NCBI RefSeq assembly: GCF_013304445.1 | Contig: NZ_JAAITA010000005.1 | Location: forward strand, 1 to 64,000 | DNA from: Blautia hansenii | GTDB taxonomy: Bacteria > Bacillota > Clostridia > Lachnospirales > Lachnospiraceae | Reading direction: 5' to 3' | Length of the DNA stretch: 64,000 nucleotides | Shown: piece after piece, positions 1 to 7,006 of the stretch | How positions within the stretch are numbered: the stretch's first letter is position 1 | Layout: each line of letters begins with the position of its first letter | The notes under the pieces: model-generated | Databases searched by the model: none | Told to the model about the DNA's origin: nothing | What the model saw: the letters and a program-made list of their open reading frames with translations, nothing else | Made by a program: the position numbers and the translations under genes

Positions 1-146
1 TTGGCACTTTGGGCAGACATATTCATTTTTGAATTACAGTTTGCGGAAACTCAAGAATGCCTTCCCGAAATCTTACTTTTTTCACAGGAAAATTCCATAA
101 TCCAAAACAATTCCCGGCATTTCCTCTAATAGAAAAAGCCGCCGCA

Positions 147-845
147 TTACTGCGACAGCTCCTTCATTTCCTCAATCTTCTCTTTGTTATTCCGTAAATG
201 TTCAATCATGGCTTCTCTGGCTTTTTGAGAATCATGAGCACGAATGGCATCCACAATCATCTGGTGGGTTCGGATAGTGTCCAGGGCCAGCGACAGGTCT
301 GTAACATGAATAAACACAGACACACCTGCCTGAATCACCGGAATCAGCTTTGGCGTTACAGAATTTTTGCTGTATTTTGCTACTTTTTCATGGAACTCAA
401 TATCCTTTTCCATGTGCTGCTTTCTCTGTCTGCAAAGCACTGCCACCTCATCCGCTGTTTTCTGTAGTTCCTCTACTTCTTCTGTGGCTCTCTCTGCCGC
501 CAGCGCAGCAATCTCAGGCTCAATAATCATACGGATTTCGCATAAATCCATAGCCAGCTTCTTTTTGTCTTTTACAAAAGCAAAACCAAAAGGATCATCG
601 ACCACACCCGGATGATGGCACACGAAAGTACCTCTTCCTCTTTTTATCTCTACTACATTTCTGGATACCAGAATTTTTACCGCTTCCCGGATAGTGCCTC
701 TTCCCACACCAAGCTGTTCTGCCATTTCAAATTCATTTGGCAGTTTATCACCAGCGTGCAGAGCTCTGTCGGTAATCAGATTAGCAATCTGCTCAGATAC
801 CTGCTCCGGCAACAGTTTGTTATTATTTTTCACTGACTCTAACAT
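147..845 (-). CDS. FadR-subfamily GntR transcriptional regulator
   Basis: A 232-residue DNA-binding regulator. Residues about 13-75 form a GntR winged helix (the segment GVGRGTIREAVKIL is the recognition helix region) and residues about 95-220 form an all-helical FCD effector domain with the usual metal-ligand pattern (EFHEKV, then HQMIVDAI and EHLRN). FCD domains of this subfamily typically bind organic or sugar acids. The ATG at 845 follows GAGG at a good distance. It lies just downstream of a GntP permease on the same strand and has its own promoter with a 14-bp palindrome after the -10, suggesting autorepression. Its target is inferred to be the neighbouring sugar-acid locus; the ligand is unknown. 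Confidence 0.88.
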   Translation of the reverse strand: MLESVKNNNKLLPEQVSEQIANLITDRALHAGDKLPNEFEMAEQLGVGRGTIREAVKILVSRNVVEIKRGRGTFVCHHPGVVDDPFGFAFVKDKKKLAMDLCEIRMIIEPEIAALAAERATEEVEELQKTADEVAVLCRQRKQHMEKDIEFHEKVAKYSKNSVTPKLIPVIQAGVSVFIHVTDLSLALDTIRTHQMIVDAIRAHDSQKAREAMIEHLRNNKEKIEEMKELSQ

Positions 846-870
846 ATATTTTTCCTCAATTTCCTATAAC

Positions 871-920
871 TGCATACCTATGCAAGTTCTTATTATATCA
901 GTCTGCCAATGAAAAGTCTA
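871..920 (-). promoter_or_regulatory. Promoter and palindromic operator of the GntR gene at 147-845
   Basis: On the minus strand a -35 TAGACT (915-920) and a -10 TATAAT (892-897) are separated by 17 bp. Directly downstream lies TGCATACCTATGCA (871-884), arms TGCATA/TATGCA around 2 bp, where a bound repressor would block initiation. The sequence shows the boxes; autoregulation is inferred. Confidence 0.55.
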
Positions 921-952
921 CTTTTACTCTGCAAAAACAGGAAAGAAACGAT

Positions 953-2341
953 TTACATCATCAATCCCGGAAGGAACCCCTGGAACAAGGATAAAATGGA
1001 CACAAAAATCAAAATAGCCACACCCGCTATAAACCCGCCGATACTCCAACCTCGGATTGTATCCGGTACGGAAATCCGGAAGAATCTGCTAATAGCCCAG
1101 AAACCGGAATCATTTGGCAAAGATAAACCGATACCGCCTGCACAAATGGCAATTGCACACAGAATAGGAGAAACTCCGCATGTGGCAATGGTACTGGATA
1201 AAATCGCTGCGGTTGTCATAAGGGCTACCGTTGTAGAACCCTGTGCGCAGCGGATAATTTGTGCAATCAGGAAACAGAGCACCAGAATCGGAATATTGAA
1301 CTGAGACAAGGAACCGGCCACATAGTCTGCGATTCCCGTAGCCTGAAGAATTTTACCAAAAGCTCCGCCTGCACCTGTAATCAGAAGAATCAAACCTACC
1401 TGATCAGCTGCTTCTGTCATAATATCCGTAGCTGATTTTTCAATATATTTCCGGGAAATCAATGCTGCATATACAACACCTGCCATCATAGCAAAGTTTT
1501 TGTCGCCGATAAATTTTACAACAGGCGTTATCGCTGCGTCGTCTCCAAGCGCCAACGGCACAAAACTTCCCAGCAGAATCAGGATAATGGGAACCAGTAA
1601 AATGGACAATGCTTTTCCTGCGCCCATTTTCTTTCTGCCTGCAGCTTTGTTCATCTCTGCTTCTTCTTCGTCCAAATCTTCAAAGGTATAAAAATGATTG
1701 TTTTTGTGATCCTGCTTGTTCAGAAGCATACCATAGAAAATACCGCCGGCCAGCATACCTACAAAGGCAGAAATCAGAGCATAAAAGAAAAAGATACCAA
1801 TTTCCACGCCCAGCTCTCCAGCCACAGCTAAAGGCGGGGCTGTCGGAAGTACCAGCGCAAAAGTACAGGTCGTTGCCACCGAAATCGCACAGGAAAAGGT
1901 AACCATGGAAATGCCTGTTTTTTTGGACAATACCCGAAGCATCGGTGCAAACATAATGTACACCACATCTCCAAACACCGGAATACCGGTAATAAATCCT
2001 GAAATTGCCACAGCAACCGGTGATTTTTTCTCTCCGAATATACCTAAAATTCCGTTGGAAATAGATTCGATACCGCCGGATTCAAACATGAATTTTCCCA
2101 GCATAACACCTAAGCCGGTTACCATACCAATACTGCCCAGAGTACTTCCGAATCCGTCCGTAACTGTACTTGCCACATCCGGCAGCGGCATGTTCACCAA
2201 TACCCCTGTACCAAATGCCGTCAGCAAAAGTGCAACAAACGCATTGAGTTTAAATTTAATAATCAGCAGCAGCAATACCACAATGGCAAGAATAAAAATG
2301 CCGATTAACAGTGGCCCTGATACCATTCCTCCTGAAAACAT
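953..2341 (-). CDS. GntP-family gluconate/sugar-acid permease
   Basis: A 462-residue integral membrane transporter of the GntP (gluconate:H+ symporter) family, with about 12-14 hydrophobic segments, small-residue-rich motifs such as GLGVMLGKFMFESGG near residue 75, and a C-terminal signature GGIGLSLPNDSGFWAISRFF. Length is typical (about 440-470). An open frame extends 44 codons further upstream, but the ATG at 2341 is preceded by AAGGAGG at an ideal distance and starts at MFSGGMVSGP, so it is preferred. It is flanked by two GntR/FCD regulators and its promoter carries two copies of a GACGT-N3-ACGTC dyad. The substrate is inferred to be gluconate or a related aldonate. Confidence 0.88.
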   Translation of the reverse strand: MFSGGMVSGPLLIGIFILAIVVLLLLIIKFKLNAFVALLLTAFGTGVLVNMPLPDVASTVTDGFGSTLGSIGMVTGLGVMLGKFMFESGGIESISNGILGIFGEKKSPVAVAISGFITGIPVFGDVVYIMFAPMLRVLSKKTGISMVTFSCAISVATTCTFALVLPTAPPLAVAGELGVEIGIFFFYALISAFVGMLAGGIFYGMLLNKQDHKNNHFYTFEDLDEEEAEMNKAAGRKKMGAGKALSILLVPIILILLGSFVPLALGDDAAITPVVKFIGDKNFAMMAGVVYAALISRKYIEKSATDIMTEAADQVGLILLITGAGGAFGKILQATGIADYVAGSLSQFNIPILVLCFLIAQIIRCAQGSTTVALMTTAAILSSTIATCGVSPILCAIAICAGGIGLSLPNDSGFWAISRFFRISVPDTIRGWSIGGFIAGVAILIFVSILSLFQGFLPGLMM

Positions 2342-2383
2342 AATCGTTTCCTCCTTTTTCTTTTCCTTTTGATCGTTAATAGT

Positions 2384-2443
2384 AAGACGTATGACCTCTT
2401 TATTCCATGCAAAGAATGTAGCATATAAGACGTCATACGTCAA
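2384..2443 (-). promoter_or_regulatory. Permease promoter with twin GntR-type operators
   Basis: Minus-strand -35 TTGACG (2438-2443), 17-bp spacer, and -10 TACATT (2415-2420) preceded by TG. Two dyads with a GTNNNAC core occur: AAGACGTCATACGTCAA at 2427-2443, covering the -35, and AAGACGTATGACCTCTT at 2384-2400, just downstream of the start region. Their centres are 43 bp apart, about four helical turns. The core and spacing match FadR-subfamily GntR operators; binding by either neighbouring regulator is inferred. Confidence 0.6.
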
Positions 2444-2512
2444 TAAGGAAACGAAATTATGTTGAATAATCATAAATTTATCGTTTAATTTTTATATATT
2501 TTGCACAACTGT

Positions 2513-3208
2513 TTACGCAAAGTATTCCGGATACTTTTCAAAAATTTCTGAAAATCCTTTTCGGTAAGTTCCCAGATGTCGGTCGTAAAAATTTTTCCAT
2601 TCAAAATCCGGTGCCATACCCAGAAGCAAAATCTGAAAAATTTTCTTATGCTCTTCATAAATATTTTTCAATTCGGTATGGTACATAATGGCATCCAGAT
2701 ACCGAATCCGGTCATAATGGGTACTGACTTTTTTCACTGCATACCAGGTGCGGGGTTTTCCTGCCATCTGGTACAGCAGATGGTGGAAAGAATCATCCAG
2801 TTTAAAAAAAGTATCTATCTTATCCTTCTGATGAAGGGCCGCTTTCTGTCTGTCCAGATTCTCTCTGAGTTCTGCCGCCTGCCCGGAAGAAATATTTCCC
2901 GCCATATGGGCTATAAGCTCCGGCTCTATAAGTGAGCGCAAAAAATATCCCTCCTTTAAAATGTCCAGTTGTATTCTGGAAATTTTAGAACCGCTTTGAG
3001 GATACACATCTACCAGATATTCCTCTTTCAGCATTAATACCGCTTCATGTATGGGTGTTCTGCTGGTATGAAAAAGTTCGGCTAATTCTCCTTCATTAAT
3101 GGTTGTCCCCGGCAAAAGCTGCAGAGTCATAATATTATCCCTTAAAACACGGTACGCATACTCCCGGTTATTTTCTTTTTCTATTCTTTTTGACAGTATT
3201 ATGGGCAT
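2513..3208 (-). CDS. GntR-family (FCD) transcriptional regulator
   Basis: A 231-residue regulator. Residues about 15-80 are a GntR winged helix (INEGELAELFHTSRTPIHEAV is the helix-turn-helix) and residues about 85-215 an FCD-like helical domain containing DDSFHHLLY and a later HKKIF. It is divergent from the dehydrogenase/LarA-like operon and on the same strand as the GntP permease, so it is the best candidate regulator of the palindrome at 3402-3417. A candidate promoter is TTGACG (3265-3270), 17 bp, TACGAT (3242-3247) on the minus strand. It is only distantly like the regulator at 147-845, so the two probably sense different signals. Confidence 0.85.
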   Translation of the reverse strand: MPIILSKRIEKENNREYAYRVLRDNIMTLQLLPGTTINEGELAELFHTSRTPIHEAVLMLKEEYLVDVYPQSGSKISRIQLDILKEGYFLRSLIEPELIAHMAGNISSGQAAELRENLDRQKAALHQKDKIDTFFKLDDSFHHLLYQMAGKPRTWYAVKKVSTHYDRIRYLDAIMYHTELKNIYEEHKKIFQILLLGMAPDFEWKNFYDRHLGTYRKGFSEIFEKYPEYFA

Positions 3209-3318
3209 ATTTCTTCTTCTCCTGTTTTCCTTTCTTTCAGAATCGTAGCACAGGCCTCTTCTTCCGTCAATGGTCCGGTTGGAAGTATCTTTTCATCATA
3301 ATACGTCATATGTTTTGT

Positions 3319-3329
3319 GTAGATTCTAC
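3319..3329. promoter_or_regulatory. Small palindrome GTAGATTCTAC in the divergent intergenic region
   Basis: A perfect 11-bp palindrome lies between the divergent GntR gene and the dehydrogenase operon. The flanking CTTGTAG word occurs once more about 30 bp away. It may be a second regulator site; no function can be assigned. Confidence 0.3.
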
Positions 3330-3363
3330 AAGATATTCCCCTTTTTCTTGTAGGGATTTCATA

Positions 3364-3417
3364 TTGCACTTTTTATGAGACTCTGCTATAGTGACTGCAT
3401 AAACTGATATATCAGTT
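3364..3417 (+). promoter_or_regulatory. Promoter and 16-bp operator of the dehydrogenase/LarA-like operon
   Basis: A -35 TTGCAC (3364-3369), 17-bp spacer and TG-extended -10 TATAGT (3387-3392) are followed by the perfect palindrome AACTGATATATCAGTT (3402-3417), which would cover positions around +4 to +20. This is a classical repressor roadblock layout; the FCD/GntR regulator divergent from it is the likely ligand-responsive repressor (inference). The 5' leader up to the start codon would be about 130 nt. Confidence 0.6.
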
Positions 3418-3532
3418 ATCTGACCATCTTTATTCCAATTTCTTCTATATGGTACATATTTTATTTTAGTACTATAGATTATCGCAGCAAACTAATATAT
3501 TAATATTATTTATGATGAAGGAGTATGGAATT

Positions 3533-4558
3533 ATGAAAGCTATCAAAGTAACCGAACCATTTAAAGTAGAAATCGTAGATGTACCAAAACCAACTATCCA
3601 AAAGAAAGATGATGTCCTTGTACGGATTACCTCCGGGGGCATCTGCGGCTCTGATATTGGTATTTACAATGGAACCAATTCTCTGGCTACTTATCCCCGG
3701 CTCATTGGACATGAATTTGGCGGCATTGTTACCGAAATAGGCGAAAACGTAACTTCTGTAAAAGTCGGAGACAAAGTTGCCGTAGACCCGGTAAGAAGCT
3801 GCGGTCACTGTTACGCCTGCCGTATCGGAAGACACAATGTCTGCTCTTCTCTTGAAGTCATGGGCGTTCACAGAGATGGGGGCTTTGCCGAATATGTAAC
3901 TGCACCTGAATCAAACATTCATCTCTTCCACAAGGATTTTGACGAATCTCTCCTTGGTCTTGTGGAGCCGTTTACCATTGGAGTGGAAATCAACCGCAGA
4001 GGACAGATTTCAAAAGGAGACAAGGTATTGATTATGGGATCCGGTCCCATTGGGATCTGTGCCATGCAGGTGGCTAAGAGAAACGGCGCTCAGGTTATTA
4101 TGACAGATTTAGTCAAAGAACGTCTGGAAAAGGCAGAATCCATGGGCGCAGATGAAACGGTTCTGGTTTCCAATGAAAACCTGGAAGAACGGCTGATGAA
4201 ATTTACAGATGGAGAAGGAATTCCCGTTGTTGTGGATACCGTATGTATTCCTTCCTCTTTTGAGCAGGCCGTCCAGCTGGCCTGCCCTGCCGGACGCGTG
4301 GTTTGTATCGGTCTGAAAAACCAGCCCTCCCAGATTACCATGGCAGAAATCACGAAAAAAGAACTGACTATTGTGGGTTCCCGCTTAAATAACAACTGCT
4401 TTGATGAAGTGATTGCCGGATTTGAAGACGGAACTCTGAAGCCAGAGCAGCTGATGACCAAGGCGTACAACTATAAAGATATTATGGAGGCCCTGACTAT
4501 GATTCAGGAACATCCCCAGGATGTATTAAAAATCGTATTAAAATTTGAAGACCGATAA
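3533..4558 (+). CDS. Zinc-dependent medium-chain dehydrogenase (sugar-acid/polyol type)
   Basis: A 341-residue NAD(P)-dependent alcohol dehydrogenase of the medium-chain zinc family. Visible features are the catalytic zinc ligands C38, H60 and E61 (GHEFGG), the structural-zinc quartet C90, C93, C96 and C104, and a Rossmann GSGPIG motif followed by TDL, the acidic residue suggesting NAD+ preference. The frame opens at 3512, but AAGGAG at 3518-3523 places the start at ATG 3533. It is first in an operon with a LarA-family enzyme. Relatives include L-gulonate 5-dehydrogenase and RspB-type enzymes; the context suggests oxidation of an aldonate, but the substrate cannot be read from the sequence. 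Confidence 0.85.
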   Translation: MKAIKVTEPFKVEIVDVPKPTIQKKDDVLVRITSGGICGSDIGIYNGTNSLATYPRLIGHEFGGIVTEIGENVTSVKVGDKVAVDPVRSCGHCYACRIGRHNVCSSLEVMGVHRDGGFAEYVTAPESNIHLFHKDFDESLLGLVEPFTIGVEINRRGQISKGDKVLIMGSGPIGICAMQVAKRNGAQVIMTDLVKERLEKAESMGADETVLVSNENLEERLMKFTDGEGIPVVVDTVCIPSSFEQAVQLACPAGRVVCIGLKNQPSQITMAEITKKELTIVGSRLNNNCFDEVIAGFEDGTLKPEQLMTKAYNYKDIMEALTMIQEHPQDVLKIVLKFEDR

Positions 4559-4590
4559 GAAAATGCCTTTTACGGCAGATTGGAGTTTCT

Positions 4591-5880
4591 ATGAAAGAAA
4601 TCTACTTAACCGATGAAACAAAGGGGCTTTCCCCAAAAGAAGTGAACCAGGCTTTAGAAGCATTGCTGGCACAGTTTCCCCATGTAAAAAAAGTACTGAT
4701 TATTCCTCCGGATTTTACCCGCTGCTACTCTTATGCCGGAGAACTTACCCGGATGCTCTATGAAAAGCTGTCGCCGAGAGCCGTGGTTCATATTATGCCT
4801 GCTCTTGGCACACATATGGAAATGGATAAAGAAGAAAAAGAAAAAATGTTTGGAAAAGACATTCCTGACGGAGCCTTTCTGGTTCACCACTGGCAAACCG
4901 ATACAATTTCTATTGGAACCGTTCCAAAAGAAGTGATTGAAGAAATTTCCCAGGGACTATATTCTACAGAAATCGAAGTGGAGGTCAATGAAAAACTTAT
5001 AAACGGCAGCTATGATCTCATTCTCTCCGTAGGCCAGGTTGTTCCCCATGAGGTCGTAGGTATGGCAAATTACAGCAAAAATATTTTCGTAGGTGTAGGC
5101 GGACGGCAGATGATTAACAAATCCCATATGCTTAGTGCCATCTGCGGTATGGAAAAAGCTCTGGGCGTAGCAGATTCTCCCGCCCGGAAAGTCTTTGATT
5201 ACGCACAGCAGCATTTTCTGGACGGCAGGCTTCCTCTGGTCTATTTGCAGACGGTAACCACTTTAAAGAAAGAGGAGGTCTGCTTAAACGGACTTTATAT
5301 CGGTTCATCCAGAAAGCCTTTTGAACACGGTGTAGCATTGTCCACAAAGCTGAACATCTGCCATGTAGCGCGCAGAGCCAAAAAACTGGTTACTTATTTA
5401 GACCCCTGTGAACTGAAAACCACCTGGGTGGGAAACAAAGGAATTTACCGCACCCGCATGGCTGTAGCAGACGGTGGAGATTTGATAATTCTCGCACCCG
5501 GGGTCAAGTCCTTTGGTGAAAACGAGGAAATGGACCAAATGACCAGAACATATGGATATAAAGGACGGGACTATGTATTAGAACTGTTCCGAAAAGGTGT
5601 CTTTGAAAACCGTATTATGGCGGCTGCCCACTTAATCCAAGGTTCATCCGACGGCAGATTCCGTATCACTTACTGTACCAGACCGGAAAATCTCAGCAAA
5701 GAAGACATCAACCGCGTTGGTTACGACTGGATGGATTATGAAGAAGCGGCAAAGCTATACAATCCGGAGACACTTAAGGAGGGGTGGAATACCCTGGAAA
5801 ACGGAGAAGAAATCTACTTTGTGAAAACACCTGCATTGGGGCTTTGGAAAGCAGACGGTGTCTCTCCAAAATGTCTGTAA
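4591..5880 (+). CDS. LarA-family nickel-pincer racemase/epimerase (DUF2088)
   Basis: A 429-residue homologue of lactate racemase LarA, which uses a nickel-pincer nucleotide tethered to a lysine. The key residues are present: D41/R44 in PPDFTR (substrate carboxylate region), H75 in GTH, H153 in VPH, K163 in YSK (cofactor attachment) and H179 in KSH (nickel ligand). The usual GFSGGRK loop is replaced by GMANYSK, so the substrate pocket differs from that of true lactate racemase. It follows a zinc dehydrogenase by 32 nt, with GGAG before the ATG, and sits in a GntP/GntR locus, so an aldonate epimerase is more likely than lactate racemase (inference). The cofactor genes larB, larC and larE are not in the window. 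Confidence 0.85.
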   Translation: MKEIYLTDETKGLSPKEVNQALEALLAQFPHVKKVLIIPPDFTRCYSYAGELTRMLYEKLSPRAVVHIMPALGTHMEMDKEEKEKMFGKDIPDGAFLVHHWQTDTISIGTVPKEVIEEISQGLYSTEIEVEVNEKLINGSYDLILSVGQVVPHEVVGMANYSKNIFVGVGGRQMINKSHMLSAICGMEKALGVADSPARKVFDYAQQHFLDGRLPLVYLQTVTTLKKEEVCLNGLYIGSSRKPFEHGVALSTKLNICHVARRAKKLVTYLDPCELKTTWVGNKGIYRTRMAVADGGDLIILAPGVKSFGENEEMDQMTRTYGYKGRDYVLELFRKGVFENRIMAAAHLIQGSSDGRFRITYCTRPENLSKEDINRVGYDWMDYEEAAKLYNPETLKEGWNTLENGEEIYFVKTPALGLWKADGVSPKCL

Positions 5881-5993
5881 AAAACCCTGATAAAATAACT
5901 GGTGTCCTGAAAACCACATCGGTTTCCAACCTCTTTTACGGAAAGTTCAGACTTTAACAGCCACACCCTTGCCTGCTCCAGACAATCTCGCAC
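5814..5993 (-). pseudogene. AraC-family HTH C-terminal remnant
   Basis: About 58 codons on the minus strand read as the second helix-turn-helix of an AraC/XylS activator: ARVWLLKSELSVKEVGNRCG followed by FQDTSYFIRVFYRHFG and TPSAFQ, ending at a stop. The upstream part of this frame runs into the DMT transporter and bears no AraC likeness, so the sensor domain and first HTH are gone. Its 3' end overlaps the last 67 bases of the LarA-like gene on the other strand. It is probably the fossil of a third regulator of the sugar-acid locus. Confidence 0.7.
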
Positions 5994-6021
5994 AACATTC
6001 CCGAAGTACCATACCTCAAAA

Positions 6022-6050
6022 GAGAAAACAGGTGAAATTCCTGTTTTCTC
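6022..6050 (-). terminator. Hairpin at the end of the DMT transporter gene
   Basis: GAGAAAACAGG (6022-6032) pairs perfectly with CCTGTTTTCTC (6040-6050) around a 7-nt loop, followed on the minus strand by TTTT. The transporter's stop codon lies inside the stem. The U-tract is short, so efficiency is uncertain. Confidence 0.5.
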
Positions 6051-6918
6051 ACTGAAAAGCCAGCCAAACCGTTCCAAAAACCATACAGCCCAGGCCAACC
6101 CCCGCTTTCTTTGACAATTTTTCCCCAAATACCACTGCGGAAAACAAAATAGTAACCAGAATACTCAGTTTATCAATGGGCACCACCACACTGGCAGGCC
6201 CTTCCTGCAAAGCCCGGTAATAGCACAGCCAGGAAGCCCCTGTAGCCAGACCGGACAGAAGCAGAAATCCAAACTCCCCTTTCTCTATCTGCTTAACCTC
6301 CCTCTGTTTTCCGGCAGCAAACACCATAATCCACGCCATAAACAGCACTACTGTGGTTCGGATGGCTGTGCCCAGATTGGAATCTACATGCTGAATTCCA
6401 ATTTTCCCAAGAATGGCTGTCAAACTGGCAAATACTGCGGACAGAACAGCATATACGAGCCACTCTCTGCCCTTTGTATGGTTTTCCTGCCCTTCTGCTG
6501 CCTTTGGTGCAATCATCAGCAGCGTTCCTGCGCCAATCAAAATTACGGACAGCGCTTTCTTCCAACTCATCCCTTCTCCCAGAAATATCAGAGCCAGCAC
6601 AATGGTCAGCACCGTGCTGGATTTGTCAATGGGAACCACCCGGTTTATATCCCCTTTTTGCAGTGCATGGAAATAGCACAGCCAGGAGGCCCCCGTGGCC
6701 AGACCGGACAGAATCAGAAACAAAAATGTTCTGCCGCTGATTTGTGCCATTCCTGTTTCTGCCCCTGTAAGAAAAACCATAAGCCAGGAAAACAGCAGTA
6801 CCACGATCGTACGAATGGCCGTTGCCACATCGCTATCCGTCTTTCGGATTCCGCATTTGGCAAGAACGGCTGTCACTCCGGCAAAAAAGGAAGAACCTAT
6901 TGCATAAAATATCCACAT
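6049..6918 (-). CDS. EamA-family drug/metabolite transporter
   Basis: A 289-residue inner-membrane transporter with ten predicted helices in two tandem EamA repeats. The duplication is obvious: GLATGASWLCYFHALQKGDI in the first half recurs as GLATGASWLCYYRALQEGPA in the second, each followed by VVPIDK. Length is typical for the family. The frame opens at 6966, but GGAGG lies 8 nt before the ATG at 6918 and a good promoter lies at 6965-6992, so 6918 is chosen. The substrate is unknown; relatives export amino acids or small metabolites. Confidence 0.88.
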   Translation of the reverse strand: MWIFYAIGSSFFAGVTAVLAKCGIRKTDSDVATAIRTIVVLLFSWLMVFLTGAETGMAQISGRTFLFLILSGLATGASWLCYFHALQKGDINRVVPIDKSSTVLTIVLALIFLGEGMSWKKALSVILIGAGTLLMIAPKAAEGQENHTKGREWLVYAVLSAVFASLTAILGKIGIQHVDSNLGTAIRTTVVLFMAWIMVFAAGKQREVKQIEKGEFGFLLLSGLATGASWLCYYRALQEGPASVVVPIDKLSILVTILFSAVVFGEKLSKKAGVGLGCMVFGTVWLAFQ

Positions 6919-6964
6919 ATTCCTGTCCTCCAAAACAGTTTTTAACAGTTTCTTTGTCCTTCTC

Positions 6965-6992
6965 ATTATAACGCAGCCTGCCGTATGTGCAA
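6965..6992 (-). promoter_or_regulatory. Sigma-A promoter of the EamA transporter
   Basis: Minus-strand TTGCAC (6987-6992), 16-bp spacer, TATAAT (6965-6970). The predicted start is about 40 nt before the transporter's ATG and just after the stop of the upstream ABC permease. Confidence 0.6.
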
Positions 6993-7006
6993 CAGCCTTT
7001 TCCTAA

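Noticed and set aside
1-146. Possible gene or terminator at the left edge
   Set aside because: No coding frame with a start signal and no hairpin with a U-tract was found between the edge and the GntR stop; nothing can be supported.
4591-5880. Calling the LarA homologue lactate racemase
   Set aside because: The cofactor residues are conserved, but the substrate-loop sequence differs and the neighbours point to sugar acids, so only the family is claimed.
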